DNA from: Luteimonas cucumeris
GTDB taxonomy: Bacteria > Pseudomonadota > Gammaproteobacteria > Xanthomonadales > Xanthomonadaceae
DNA length: 64,000 nucleotides
Direction: 5' to 3'
Assembly (NCBI RefSeq): GCF_007830035.1
Contig: NZ_VLKN01000001.1
Coordinates: 558,001 to 622,000 of the forward strand
The position numbers and the translations under genes are program-made. Every line of letters begins with the position of its first letter. Position 1 is the first letter of the stretch. Below the pieces are notes generated by a model. The model saw only the letters and a program-made list of their open reading frames with translations, did no database searches and was not told where the DNA came from. Positions 42,635 through 52,114 of the stretch are shown here, in pieces.

Positions 42635-43967
42635 TTCGCCTGCGCCCGCGCGTCACGCATCGCGCTACCGGCGGCGGCTGCGCAGCCGCATCATCCTCTC
42701 GTTCGTGCTGCTGGGCTTCGGCCTGACGGCACTGTTCGCGTTCGCGACCAACTGGACGCGCGGCCGCGTCGAGAACGAGATCGTCGAAGACGTGATGAAC
42801 CGCAACATCGACGAGTACGCGCGCCAGTACTTCGCAGAACCCGACAAGAAGCCGGAGTTCGGCGTGCAGCAGATGCTCGGCCGCGTGGTCAGGAAGGACC
42901 GCTTCGAGGAACTGCGCAGCGAGCAGCCGGACTGGTACGAACTGGCGGACGGCATCCACAGCATCCAGGGCCGCAATGCCGATGGCAGCCCGTTCGCGTA
43001 CAAGCTGGCAGTGCGCAAGACGCCGAACGAATGGTTCTTCCTGGCCTACGACATGACCCAGGCCGCGCGCAGCGAAACGCAGTTCAATCGCGCCATCTAC
43101 AGTTCGGTGATCATCTTCACCCTGTTGTCGCTGCTGGTCGGCTGGTGGGCGGCCTCGCGCGTGATGAGCCCGGTCTCGGAACTGGCGCGGCGCCTGCAGG
43201 CTTCCGGCGACAGCGCGCAACCTGAAAAACTGGCGGCGCATTTCCCCGACGACGAAGTCGGGCAGCTGGCGGAAGCGCTCGACGATTACGCCGCGCGCCT
43301 GACCGAAGTCGTGCAGCGCGACCGCGAGTTCAACGCCGACGTCAGCCATGAACTGCGTACGCCACTGGCCGTGATCAAGGGCGCGGTCGAACTGCTGCTG
43401 TCGCGCCCGGAACTGGACGAAAAGACGCGCGCGCGATTGCAGCGCATCCAGCGCGCCGAACAGCAATGCACCGACCTGATCAGCGCGCTGCTGCTGCTGT
43501 CGCGCAACGAACGCGGCCATGGTGCGACCGACGTGGCCCGGCTGTCCGAACAGCTGCTCGACGCGCATCGCACCCAGCTTGGCGGCAAGCCACTGGAACT
43601 GCGCATGGAAGGCGAACGCGGCCTGGTTGTCGATGCGCCGGAATCAGCGGTCAATGTCGCGCTTGGCAACCTGATCGGCAACGCGGTCAAGTACACCACT
43701 TCGGGCGAGGTCATCGTGCGGTTGTTGCCGCAGGCGAAGGCGGTCGAGGTGATCGACTCCGGCCCGGGCCTGAGCGCGGAAGATGCAGCGCGCCTGTTCG
43801 AACGCGGTTACCGCGGCACCCATGCCGAGCATTCGCAGGGCGGCGGCATCGGCCTGTCGATCGTGCGCAGGCTGTGCGCGCTGTACAACTGGCAGGTACG
43901 CGTCGTGCCGGGCGAGGAGCGCGGCGTGATTGCGACGCTGACGTTCTCGGCGCCGCGCGAGGCGTAG
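42621..43967 (+). CDS. Sensor histidine kinase
   Basis: 448 residues. Two membrane helices (RIILSFVLLGFGLTALFAFA, and SVIIFTLLSLLVGWWAA) bracket a short periplasmic sensor region of about 110 residues. A HAMP region is followed by HisKA with phospho-acceptor His243 in DVSHELRTPLA, and an ATPase domain with N-box (NLIGNAVKYT) and G boxes (DSGPGLS, GGGIGLSIVRRL). It pairs with the response regulator upstream. The stop codon lies in the REP element. Confidence 0.93.
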   Translation: MPAPDSPAPARHASRYRRRLRSRIILSFVLLGFGLTALFAFATNWTRGRVENEIVEDVMNRNIDEYARQYFAEPDKKPEFGVQQMLGRVVRKDRFEELRSEQPDWYELADGIHSIQGRNADGSPFAYKLAVRKTPNEWFFLAYDMTQAARSETQFNRAIYSSVIIFTLLSLLVGWWAASRVMSPVSELARRLQASGDSAQPEKLAAHFPDDEVGQLAEALDDYAARLTEVVQRDREFNADVSHELRTPLAVIKGAVELLLSRPELDEKTRARLQRIQRAEQQCTDLISALLLLSRNERGHGATDVARLSEQLLDAHRTQLGGKPLELRMEGERGLVVDAPESAVNVALGNLIGNAVKYTTSGEVIVRLLPQAKAVEVIDSGPGLSAEDAARLFERGYRGTHAEHSQGGGIGLSIVRRLCALYNWQVRVVPGEERGVIATLTFSAPREA

Positions 43968-44058
43968 GGCGCATCAGCCGAAGGCGTAATGCGCCGAACA
44001 GGCATGGACAACGTGCTCGGTGCCCCGGCGCAATGCGCTTTCGCTTATTGCGCCCTAC
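43964..44058. repeat. GTAG-type REP-like inverted repeat pair between convergent genes
   Basis: GTAGGGCGCATCAGCCGAAGG at the left and the CGCTTATTGCGCCCTAC end at the right. It is closely related to the element at 4204-4296 and again sits between convergent genes, here the sensor kinase and ilvE. Confidence 0.75.
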
Positions 44059-44061
44059 GAC

Positions 44062-44973
44062 TCAAACCGCTTCGAGCCAGCCGTACTTGTCCGCCGTCTT
44101 GCCGTTGAACAGGCCGAAGAACAGTTCCTGCATCTTCTGGGTGATCGGGCCGGGCTTGCCGGCACCGACCTGGCGGCCATCCACCGAACGGATCGGAGTG
44201 ATCTCCGCTGCCGTTCCGCACATGAAGAGTTCATCGCACAGGTACAGGTATTCACGCGGCAGGTCGCGTTCGACCACCGCGATGCCGGCATCGCGCGCCA
44301 GCGTGATCAGGGTGTTGCGGGTGAGGCCGTTGAGCAGTGCGGCGCTGACCGGCGTGGTATGCAACGCGCCGTCGAACACCAGGAACAGATTCTCGCCGGC
44401 GCCTTCGCTCAGCAACCCGGTCGATGCCAGCGCGATGCCTTCGCCGAAGCCGAGCCGGCGCGCCTCGCGCGCGACCAGCTGGCCGGACAGATAATTGCCG
44501 CCGGCCTTGGCGCCGGCCGGAATCGTGTTGGGCGCGAAACGCTGCCAACTGGACACGCAGGCATCGATGCCTTCCTCGAGCACGCTGGCGCCCAGGTACT
44601 GACCCATCTTCCAGGTCGCCACCGCGACGTCGGTCGGCGTGTCTGCCGACAGGCCGAAGCCGCCCAGGCCGCGGTAGGCAACGGGACGCAGGTAGTCGGT
44701 GGTGTGGCCGTTGGCCTTGAGCACGTCGCGGCAGGCCTGGTTGATCTGCTCCAGCGAATACGGGATCGCCATGTCGTAGATCTTGGCCGAGGCGAACAGG
44801 CGCCGGTTGTGGTCGGTCAGCCGGAAAATCACCGGACCGTTGGCGGTGTCGTAACTGCGAATGCCTTCGAACACCGAAGAACCGTAATGCAGCGCATGCG
44901 ACATCACGTGCGTGGTCGCGTCGGCCCAGGGCTTGATCGCGCCGTTCTGCCAGATCCATTCGGGGTACTGCAT
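44062..44973 (-). CDS. ilvE: Branched-chain amino acid aminotransferase
   Basis: 303 residues from the ATG at 44973 (MQYPEWIWQNGAIKPW). Class IV aminotransferase: SHALHYGSSVFEGIRSY, the cofactor Lys in AGAKAGGNYLSGQLV, GEGIALASTGLLSEGAGENL and CDELFMCGTAAEITPIRSVD. It transfers the amino group between glutamate and the keto acids of leucine, isoleucine and valine. An upstream in-frame ATG at 44994 is less likely. Confidence 0.96.
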   Translation of the reverse strand: MQYPEWIWQNGAIKPWADATTHVMSHALHYGSSVFEGIRSYDTANGPVIFRLTDHNRRLFASAKIYDMAIPYSLEQINQACRDVLKANGHTTDYLRPVAYRGLGGFGLSADTPTDVAVATWKMGQYLGASVLEEGIDACVSSWQRFAPNTIPAGAKAGGNYLSGQLVAREARRLGFGEGIALASTGLLSEGAGENLFLVFDGALHTTPVSAALLNGLTRNTLITLARDAGIAVVERDLPREYLYLCDELFMCGTAAEITPIRSVDGRQVGAGKPGPITQKMQELFFGLFNGKTADKYGWLEAV

Positions 44974-45050
44974 GCCGGGGGTTCCTCGGAACACGAAAGT
45001 CAGGAGCGATATTGTGCCTGAAGGCGGATTTGAAGGTGTTTGGCGGAGCT

Positions 45051-45125
45051 GTCATCCCGAGCGAAGCGAGGACCTGTTTTTTCTTAAGCGACAACAAGCA
45101 GGTCCCTCGCTTCGCTCGGAATGAC
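45051..45125. repeat. Inverted repeat of the GTCAT(T/C)CCGAGCGAAGCGAGG family
   Basis: GTCATCCCGAGCGAAGCGAG, continuing GACCTG, at 45051-45076 is matched in inverse at 45099-45125. The same core (CGCGAAGCGAGGGACCTGCT) recurs once near 45918-45940. The family is common in intergenic regions of many proteobacteria; no gene is involved. Confidence 0.8.
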
Positions 45126-45165
45126 GGCAAACAGCTCGCGGTTGATGTCGCGCCTACGGTGTCGC

Positions 45166-45834
45166 TCAGAGCCGGATCCACCAGCAACCCAGGTGGCGTT
45201 GCAGTCCGAACACCGTGCGCGACGGCGTGCTGCCATTGGCGAGGGTCTGTTCGATACGCAACGCGACCGGCGGACGGTTCGGGATGGCGGTGGGCGGATA
45301 CGCCTGCACGACCGCTTCCTGCATCGGTGGAGCCTCCGCATCCGGCCCGTCCTGGCCATGGCCCTCGAGGCGAAAGGGAAGGGTCGTCGCGGAGCCGTTC
45401 GCCGACGGCGCGTCTTCCACCACCACGTGCACGGCTGGATAGACCGGCACGATGTCGATCAATGTCCGCTGCGCCAGTGCGTCCAGCCGCGCCATCTGGC
45501 TGTAGGCGCCGTGCGTCGACATGCCGACCCAGTGCGCAACGCCTGCGAGACGATTGGCGTCGTGGTTGTCGAATGCGGCAGTGAGTTCGTAGACCAGGTC
45601 GCGCACCGAGCGCGCGCAACCGCCGCGATAGCCACGTGATGCCCCCGACGTCGCGATGTCGGTGCGCGGCAGACGCGCGGTCGCGCCAATGTACTCGCAG
45701 GGGCGATCGGTGTAGACGGGATTACCGTCCGGCCCGGTGCATCGACGGACCTGCGCGGATGCCTGCAACGGCCACAACGCCATCACGGCGAGCAGCAACG
45801 GCATCAGGTAGCGGGCGCGGACGGGCAGCGGCAT
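45166..45834 (-). CDS. Exported DUF4124-like protein of unknown function
   Basis: 222 residues. A signal peptide (MPLPVRARYLMPLLLAVMALWPLQASA) is followed by VRRCTGPDGNPVYTDRPCEY, the Cys-bracketed DUF4124 pattern of many periplasmic proteins. The rest, including YSQMARLDALAQRTLIDIVP and the ending GLQRHLGCWWIRL, is unfamiliar. No partner gene nearby suggests a role. Confidence 0.75.
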   Translation of the reverse strand: MPLPVRARYLMPLLLAVMALWPLQASAQVRRCTGPDGNPVYTDRPCEYIGATARLPRTDIATSGASRGYRGGCARSVRDLVYELTAAFDNHDANRLAGVAHWVGMSTHGAYSQMARLDALAQRTLIDIVPVYPAVHVVVEDAPSANGSATTLPFRLEGHGQDGPDAEAPPMQEAVVQAYPPTAIPNRPPVALRIEQTLANGSTPSRTVFGLQRHLGCWWIRL

Positions 45835-45992
45835 TGCAGCAGACTAGCGCCCGCTGCGACCGGTCGGAAGTGCAAGATACACGTCCAGCCCGCGTTCGCC
45901 CTTGTCGTGGTCATCCCGCGCGAAGCGAGGGACCTGCTTCCTGGGCGCCTGCCGGAAGACAGGCCTTCGGCGATGCTCGTCCGGTGTCAGGA

Positions 45993-46823
45993 TCAAGCGT
46001 CCAGCCGTGAAAGCACGCTGAGCGTCGGCTTGGACAGGTTGAGCGTATAGAAGTGCAACGCAGGCGCGCCGCCTTCGACCAGGCGCCGGCACAGGTCGGC
46101 AACGAAATCGGCGGCGAATTCGCGGATGCTGTCCACATCGTCACCGTAACCGAGCATCCGCTTGCCGATCCAGCGCGGGATCTCGGCGCCGCAGGTCTCC
46201 GAGAAACGCCGCAGCTGGCTGAAATTGGAGATCGGCATGATGCCCGGCACGATCGGAATCGTGATGCCCATCCTGCGCGCGTCGTCGACAAAGCGGAAAT
46301 AGGCGTCGGCGTTGTAGAAATACTGGCTGATCGCACCGTCGGCGCCGGCGTCGATCTTGGTCTTGAAGTGCTTCAGGTCGGCCAGAGCGTGCTCGGATTG
46401 CGGATGGGTTTCCGGATAGCAGCCGACTTCGATGTGGAAGAAGCCGTCGTGCTCGCGGCGGATGAACTCGACCAGTTCGGTGGCATAGCGGAAATCGCCG
46501 GTATGGCCCATGCCCGACGGCAGGTCGCCACGCAGCGCGACGATACGTTTGCAGCCCATGCCTTTGTAGCGTTCCAGCAAGGCGCCCAGTTCCGCGCGCG
46601 TGCCTCCGACGCATGAGATGTGCGGGGCTGCATCGAGACCGTGGGTGTGGTGCAGTCGGTGCACGGTTTCGGGCGTGTAGTCCAGCGTCGAGCCACCGGC
46701 GCCGAAGGTGCAGGACACGTATTCGGGTTGGAGCTTCTTCAAGCGAACAGCGACTTTATCGAGCTGCTCGCGCTGTTCGACGGTCTTGGGCGGGAAGAAT
46801 TCGAAGCTGACAGGTATCCGCAT
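45993..46823 (-). CDS. metF: Methylenetetrahydrofolate reductase
   Basis: 276 residues from the ATG at 46823 (MRIPVSFEFFPPKTVEQREQ). FAD- and folate-binding TIM barrel: EYVSCTFGAGGSTLDYT, IVALRGDLPSG, GADGAISQYFYNADAYF and IVPGIMPISNF. It makes 5-methyl-THF for methionine synthesis. It follows ahcY in a metK-ahcY-metF line, all on the minus strand, so the SAM cycle genes stand together. Confidence 0.97.
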   Translation of the reverse strand: MRIPVSFEFFPPKTVEQREQLDKVAVRLKKLQPEYVSCTFGAGGSTLDYTPETVHRLHHTHGLDAAPHISCVGGTRAELGALLERYKGMGCKRIVALRGDLPSGMGHTGDFRYATELVEFIRREHDGFFHIEVGCYPETHPQSEHALADLKHFKTKIDAGADGAISQYFYNADAYFRFVDDARRMGITIPIVPGIMPISNFSQLRRFSETCGAEIPRWIGKRMLGYGDDVDSIREFAADFVADLCRRLVEGGAPALHFYTLNLSKPTLSVLSRLDA

Positions 46824-46839
46824 CGCTTGCTCCGGAACG

Positions 46840-46866
46840 GACCCGGCCGTAGCCGGGTCGGTTTTT
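46840..46866 (+). terminator. Terminator-like hairpin in the ahcY-metF gap (plus-strand orientation)
   Basis: GACCCGGC/GCCGGGTC stem, CGTA loop, followed by GGTTTTT on the plus strand. No plus-strand gene ends here, so it might stop antisense transcription or be an intergenic repeat. Confidence 0.3.
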
Positions 46867-46972
46867 GCTTTTTTGCTTCGAGCTGTCATCCCCGCGAAGG
46901 CGGGGCCCCAGCGACTTTGCTTCACCAAACCGGTGACGGCGGGATCGTGCGGGTCCGCGCGCCCTCACCCAA

Positions 46973-46996
46973 CCCTCTCCCGCAGGCGGGAGAGGG
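46973..46996. repeat. Short perfect inverted repeat after ahcY
   Basis: CCCTCTCCCGC and GCGGGAGAGGG with a 2-nt spacer, 11 bp past the ahcY stop codon. A common intergenic hairpin type; possible partial terminator. Confidence 0.6.
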
Positions 46997-47006
46997 CTTC
47001 AAGGCA

Positions 47007-48452
47007 TCAATAGCGGTAATGATCCGGCTTGTACGGGCCTTCCACCGCCACGCCGAGGTAATCGGCCTGTTCCTGGGTCAGCTTGGTCAGCTTCACGCCG
47101 ATCTTTTCCAGGTGCAGGCGCGCGACTTCCTCGTCCAGCGCCTTGGGCAGGCGGTACACGGTCTTCTCGTACTTGTCCTTGTTCGCCCACAGGTCGATCT
47201 GCGCGAGCGTCTGGTTGGAGAACGAGTTCGACATCACGAAGCTCGGATGGCCGGTGGCGCAGCCCAGGTTCACCAGGCGGCCTTCGGCGAGCAGGAAGAT
47301 TTCCTGGCCCGGCTTGATGACGTACTTGTCCACCTGCGGCTTGATGTTGATCTTCTTGGCGCCCGAAGCGTTCAGCGCGTCGACCTGGATCTCGTTGTCG
47401 AAGTGGCCGATGTTGCAGACGATGGCCTGGTCCTTCATCGACTGCATGTGCTTGAGCGTCAGCACGTCCTTGTTGCCGGTGGTGGTGACGTAGATGTCGG
47501 CGGTGCCGAGGGTGTCCTCGACCGGCGCGACTTCGAAGCCTTCCATCGCCGCCTGCAGCGCGCAGATCGGATCGATCTCGGTGACGATCACGCGCGCGCC
47601 GTAAGCGCGCAGCGAATGCGCCGAACCCTTGCCGACGTCGCCATAGCCGCACACGACCGCGACCTTGCCGGCGAGCATCACGTCCATCGCGCGCTTCAGG
47701 CCATCGGCCAGCGACTCGCGGCAGCCGTACAGGTTGTCGAACTTGGACTTGGTGACCGAGTCGTTGACGTTGATCGCAGGCACTAGCAGCTTGCCCTGTT
47801 CGGCGATCTGGTAAAGGCGGTGCACGCCAGTGGTTGTCTCTTCCGAAACGCCCTTCCAGTCCTTGACCACATTGGTCCAGAAACCGGGACGCTCCTTAGC
47901 GACGCGCTTGAGCAGGTTCTTGATGACGCCTTCCTCATGCGAGGAGGCCGGCTCGTCGACCCACTTCGAACCCTGTTCCAGCTCGTAGCCCTTGTGGATC
48001 AGCAGGGTCACGTCGCCGCCGTCGTCGACGACCAGCTCCGGACCTTTGCCGCCCGGGAACGTAACGGCGTCCAGCGTGCAATCCCAATACTCTTCCAGCG
48101 ACTCGCCCTTCCACGCGAACACCGGCGTGCCGGTTGCGGCGATCGCGGCGGCGGCGTGGTCCTGGGTCGAGAAGATGTTGCATGAAGCCCAGCGCACGTC
48201 GGCGCCGATGTCCTTCAGCGTCTCGATCAGCACCGCGGTCTGGATGGTCATGTGCAGCGAGCCGGTGACGCGCACGCCCTTGAGCGGCTTGGCGGCGGCG
48301 TGCTTCTTGCGGATCGACATCAGGCCCGGCATCTCGTGCTCGGCGATGTCGATTTCCTTGCGGCCCCAATCGGCCAGGGTGATGTCGGCGACCTTGTAGT
48401 CGCCTTCGGTCGAGAATTGCTTCGTAGAAGCGGGTCTGACTTGTGCGTTCAT
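47007..48452 (-). CDS. ahcY: S-adenosylhomocysteine hydrolase
   Basis: 481 residues from the ATG at 48452 ([20 protein letters not shown]). GGAG lies at 48459-48462. Conserved parts are [20 protein letters not shown], the NAD-binding [20 protein letters not shown] and the terminal [10 protein letters not shown]. It splits SAH to adenosine and homocysteine and so removes the product inhibitor of methyltransferases. A SAH riboswitch controls it from the 5' leader. Confidence 0.98.
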   Translation of the reverse strand: MNAQVRPASTKQFSTEGDYKVADITLADWGRKEIDIAEHEMPGLMSIRKKHAAAKPLKGVRVTGSLHMTIQTAVLIETLKDIGADVRWASCNIFSTQDHAAAAIAATGTPVFAWKGESLEEYWDCTLDAVTFPGGKGPELVVDDGGDVTLLIHKGYELEQGSKWVDEPASSHEEGVIKNLLKRVAKERPGFWTNVVKDWKGVSEETTTGVHRLYQIAEQGKLLVPAINVNDSVTKSKFDNLYGCRESLADGLKRAMDVMLAGKVAVVCGYGDVGKGSAHSLRAYGARVIVTEIDPICALQAAMEGFEVAPVEDTLGTADIYVTTTGNKDVLTLKHMQSMKDQAIVCNIGHFDNEIQVDALNASGAKKINIKPQVDKYVIKPGQEIFLLAEGRLVNLGCATGHPSFVMSNSFSNQTLAQIDLWANKDKYEKTVYRLPKALDEEVARLHLEKIGVKLTKLTQEQADYLGVAVEGPYKPDHYRY

Positions 48453-48489
48453 GTGTTGCTCCGTTGTTGGGAGTCTGTCGACTCGCATT

Positions 48490-48562
48490 AACGGGCGCCG
48501 TTGTTACGGTAGCCGTCCATCGAGCCTGTTCCCGTTGCGGGATTGCAGCGCCCCTCGATGGA
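48490..48562 (-). ncRNA. S-adenosylhomocysteine (SAH) riboswitch
   Basis: Read on the minus strand, 37 nt before ahcY: P1 pairs CCATCGAG with CTCGATGG; the conserved GGGGCGCTGCAA block follows, then a TCCCG-CAA-CGGGA hairpin, ACAGGCTCG, an ACGG-CTA-CCGT hairpin and the AACGGCGCC block, which can pair with GGGGCGC as pseudoknot. This is the consensus of the SAH riboswitch, which turns on ahcY when SAH builds up. Confidence 0.92.
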
Positions 48563-48639
48563 GGAGGGCGTGGCGGTCGAAGACGCGCCACGCCTGTTTC
48601 GAACGTGCCGGACGCCTGCGCCCGGCACGAGGTGTCGCC

Positions 48640-49851
48640 TTACTTCAGGCCGGCGGCCTTGCGCAGTTCGTCGGCCTTGTCGGTCAGTTCCCACGAGAAC
48701 GCGGTGGCAGTGTGCTTCTTGCCGGCGGCGTCAGTGTAGGTGACCTGCTTCGGCTTGCGACCGAAATGGCCGTAGGCGGCGGTGTCCTGGTACATCGGGT
48801 GGATCAGGTCGAGCATCTGGATGATGCCGTACGGACGCAGGTCGAAATGCTTGCGGATCAGCTTCTCGATCTTGTCGTCGCTGATCTTGCCGGTGCCGAA
48901 GGTGGTGACCGAGATCGAGGTCGGCTGGGCCACGCCGATGGCGTAGGAAACCTGCACTTCGCAGCGGTCCGCCAGGCCGGCGGCGACCACGTTCTTGGCG
49001 ACGTAACGCGCGGCGTACGCGGCGGAACGATCGACCTTCGACGGATCCTTGCCCGAGAACGCGCCGCCACCGTGGCGCGCCCAGCCGCCGTAGGTGTCGA
49101 CGATGATCTTGCGGCCGGTCAGGCCGCAGTCGCCCACCGGTCCGCCGATCACGAACTTGCCGGTCGGGTTGATGTGGAACTTGGTGCCCTTGTGCAGCCA
49201 CTTGGCCGGCAGCACCGGCTTCAGGATGTGCTCGCGCACCGCTTCGACCAGATCCTTCTGCTTGATGTCCGGATCGTGCTGGGTCGACAGCACCACCGCG
49301 TCGATGGCCACGGCCTTGCCGTTCTCGTAGCGCAGGGTGACCTGCGACTTGGCGTCCGGGCGCAGCCACGGCAGCTTGGAATTCTTCGCCTTGCGCACCT
49401 TGGCCTGCTGCTCGACGAGGCGATGCGACAGGTGGATCGCGGCCGGCATGTAACTGTCGGTCTCGTTGGTGGCGTAGCCGAACATCAGGCCCTGGTCGCC
49501 GGCGCCCTGTTCTTCCGGCTTCTTGCGGTCGACGCCCTGGTTGATGTCGGGCGACTGCTTGCCGATCAGGTTCAGCACGCCGCAGGTGGCGCCGTCGAAG
49601 CCGACGTCGGAGGAGTCGTAGCCGATGTCGAGGATCACCTTGCGGGTCAGCGCCTCGAGGTCGATCCAGGCCGAGGTGGTGATCTCGCCGGCGACGATCG
49701 CCACGCCCGTCTTCACCATCGTCTCGCAGGCCACGCGCGCGCGCTTGTCTTGGGCGAGGATGGCGTCCAGCACCGCATCGGAGATCTGGTCGGCGACCTT
49801 GTCCGGATGGCCTTCGGAGACCGATTCAGAAGTGAAGAGGTAGTTCGACAT
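48640..49851 (-). CDS. metK: S-adenosylmethionine synthetase
   Basis: 403 residues from the ATG at 49851 ([20 protein letters not shown]). Signature parts are [15 protein letters not shown] and [20 protein letters not shown]. It makes SAM from methionine and ATP. AGGAG precedes the start and an AAGGGA/TCCCTT hairpin lies just upstream (about 49870-49886). It is followed by the SAH riboswitch and ahcY on the same strand; no T-rich terminator separates them. Confidence 0.98.
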   Translation of the reverse strand: MSNYLFTSESVSEGHPDKVADQISDAVLDAILAQDKRARVACETMVKTGVAIVAGEITTSAWIDLEALTRKVILDIGYDSSDVGFDGATCGVLNLIGKQSPDINQGVDRKKPEEQGAGDQGLMFGYATNETDSYMPAAIHLSHRLVEQQAKVRKAKNSKLPWLRPDAKSQVTLRYENGKAVAIDAVVLSTQHDPDIKQKDLVEAVREHILKPVLPAKWLHKGTKFHINPTGKFVIGGPVGDCGLTGRKIIVDTYGGWARHGGGAFSGKDPSKVDRSAAYAARYVAKNVVAAGLADRCEVQVSYAIGVAQPTSISVTTFGTGKISDDKIEKLIRKHFDLRPYGIIQMLDLIHPMYQDTAAYGHFGRKPKQVTYTDAAGKKHTATAFSWELTDKADELRKAAGLK

Positions 49852-50132
49852 CAGTGCGGGCTCCTGGAAGGGACGCATCCCTTTATTCGGATGAAAAGAT
49901 GGGCCGGCATGATACACGGGCACGCCGGGGCGTGCATTGTGCCGGGGCCAGGGTTGGCCTGAGTTAAGCAAACCAGGCCCGGGCACGGAAATCACGGTCA
50001 TCGGCCTGTCGCAAAACCGCCATCGCGCTGTCGCCGTGCGCGGGCAGCCTGCCGGTGTTTGGGGAACCTGGCCGAGGGCGGCATGCCGCAACCGCAACCC
50101 GGAAAACGCAGGCGCCATCCGCACGCCGGGGC

Positions 50133-50963
50133 ATGCGCCGGATGAGCCGTTCGATCGTCCCGGGCAACAGGCGGCGGGCGGTCTTCATTTCCGACGTCCA
50201 CCTCGGCGCCCGGCATTGCCACGCCGACGAGCTGGCGACGTTCCTGTCGACGCTGCAGTGCGGCCGGTTGTACCTGGTCGGTGACATCGTCGACCTGTGG
50301 TGGCTGGCGCAGCGGCGCGCGGCGTGGAGCCAGGCCCACAACCGCGTGGTCGAGGCGTTGCACACGCTGCGCCGTGCCGGCACCGAGCTGATCTACATCC
50401 CGGGCAACCACGACCGCCCGATTCGCCGTTTCTGCGGGCTGGTGCTGCCGTCGATGCAGGTGCGCCGGCGCACCATCCACGTCACTGCCGATGGCCGTCG
50501 CCTGCTGGTGACGCATGGCGACGATTACGACGGCATCACCCATTTCGGCGGCCTGCAGGAGCGCTTCGGCGACTGGCTGTACTACCGCATCCTCACCGGC
50601 AACCGGCTGCTCAACCGCATGCGTCGTCGCCTGGGCCTGCGCTACTGGTCACTGTCGGAATTCCTCAAGCGTCGCAGCAGTGCGGCCGAGCGCTACATCG
50701 AGCGCTTCGTGCAGGCCGGACTGGACGACGCGCGCCGCCGCGGCCTGGATGGCATCGTCTGCGGCCACATCCATCGCGCCGGACTGGTCATGCGCGAGGG
50801 ATTGATCTACGCCAACGACGGCGACTGGGTCGAGAGCCTGACCGCGCTGGCCGAGGATGCCGACGGCACGCTGCGACTGCTGTCGCATACGGGCGACACG
50901 CTAGCGCTGTTGCCGCCGCGGTTGCGATTGGTGAGCGACGCGGTACTGCCGAAGGCGGCTTAG
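50133..50963 (+). CDS. LpxH-like metallophosphoesterase
   Basis: 276 residues from the ATG at 50133 (an alternative at 50142 is equally possible). Calcineurin-like metal motifs are complete: [36 protein letters not shown] and GHIHRA. The family holds UDP-2,3-diacylglucosamine diphosphatase and close paralogues. LpxH proper is usually about 240 residues, so this longer form may be a paralogue with another phosphoester substrate. Confidence 0.82.
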   Translation: MRRMSRSIVPGNRRRAVFISDVHLGARHCHADELATFLSTLQCGRLYLVGDIVDLWWLAQRRAAWSQAHNRVVEALHTLRRAGTELIYIPGNHDRPIRRFCGLVLPSMQVRRRTIHVTADGRRLLVTHGDDYDGITHFGGLQERFGDWLYYRILTGNRLLNRMRRRLGLRYWSLSEFLKRRSSAAERYIERFVQAGLDDARRRGLDGIVCGHIHRAGLVMREGLIYANDGDWVESLTALAEDADGTLRLLSHTGDTLALLPPRLRLVSDAVLPKAA

Positions 50964-51061
50964 CCGGATCAGCGGCTGTTCGACAACCTGGCCGATCCCG
51001 GAGATCTCGACATGCCGCGAACCGACAGCGGTCCGGAATCAACGTCGGTTAGCATCGCCGC

Positions 51062-52099
51062 ATGGATTCGATCACCCATCTGTTCTACGGCGGCGCCATT
51101 GCCGCAGCCATCGCGCCGCCGCAGCATCGTCGCGCAGCGCTGCTGGCCGGTGCCGCGCTCAACACCTTGCCGGACCTGGATGTGATTCCGCTGGCGCTGT
51201 TCGGCGATCCTGTCGCGCAGATGACCTGCCATCGCGGCATGACCCATTCGTGGTTCGTGCTGCCATTCGCGGCATGGGCGATCTGGGCCTTTTTCCGTCG
51301 CCGCGGCAGGCGCGTCGCGCAGGAGCCACGGCGATGGTTCTGGGCGATCATGATCTGCCTGATGGCACATCCACTGATAGACGCTTTCACCGTGTACGGC
51401 ACGCAGCTGCTGTGGCCGCTGCCGATGTCGCCGGTGATGTGGTCGAGCTTGTTCATTATCGACCCCTTGTTCACGTTGCCATGGTTGCTGGCCTGTGTCG
51501 TCGCCTGGTTCGCGCTGCAACAGCCGTTCGCGCAGCAGGCCCTGATCGCCGGCATCGCCTTGGGCGTGTCCTATGTCGGCTGGTCGCTGGTCGCCAAGTT
51601 CCATGTCGAACGGGCAGCGCAGGCGGCGCTGGCACAACGCGGCTTGCAGGATGCCCCGCGCTTCTCGGTGCCGATGCCATTCAACACGTTGCTGTGGCGT
51701 GTGGTGGCGATGACGCCGGACGGCTATGTCGAAGGCGAGCGCTCGTTGGTAGTGGACCGCCATGCAATGCAGTTCGACGCACACGCTTCGGACATGCAGG
51801 CGCTGGGGCAGGCGGGTGATTTTTCAGCGGTGCAGCGACTGACCTGGTTCAACCACGGGTTCCAGAAGGCCGAAGTGCGTGCGCGGCAACTGGTGCTGAG
51901 CGACCTGCGCATGGGCAGCACGCCGGACTTCAGTTTCCGCTTCGCGGTTGCCGAGCGCGACGCTGAAGGCTGGCGTGAGATCGCGCCGCAACAACTGCAA
52001 TGGCCATGGGAAGCGCGGCGGCGCCTGCCGGAAATGTGGTGGCGGATCTGGAACGAGCCGGTGGTGCCTGTCACCGCAGTGCCGGATCCGCAGCGGTAA
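51062..52099 (+). CDS. DUF457-type membrane-bound metal-dependent hydrolase
   Basis: 345 residues. The N-terminus MDSITHLFYGGAIAAAIAPP and CHRGMTHSWFVLPFAAWAIW carry the conserved His residues of the YdjM/YbcI-like membrane family; several hydrophobic helices follow. A soluble C-terminal part (LTWFNHGFQKAEVRARQL) is of unknown role. The function is not known for most family members. Confidence 0.8.
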   Translation: MDSITHLFYGGAIAAAIAPPQHRRAALLAGAALNTLPDLDVIPLALFGDPVAQMTCHRGMTHSWFVLPFAAWAIWAFFRRRGRRVAQEPRRWFWAIMICLMAHPLIDAFTVYGTQLLWPLPMSPVMWSSLFIIDPLFTLPWLLACVVAWFALQQPFAQQALIAGIALGVSYVGWSLVAKFHVERAAQAALAQRGLQDAPRFSVPMPFNTLLWRVVAMTPDGYVEGERSLVVDRHAMQFDAHASDMQALGQAGDFSAVQRLTWFNHGFQKAEVRARQLVLSDLRMGSTPDFSFRFAVAERDAEGWREIAPQQLQWPWEARRRLPEMWWRIWNEPVVPVTAVPDPQR

Positions 52100-52114
52100 C
52101 CTGCGGCGCGTTCG

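Noticed and set aside
49852-50132. SAM riboswitch upstream of metK
   Set aside because: Only a short AAGGGA/TCCCTT hairpin is seen; none of the conserved SAM riboswitch blocks are present.
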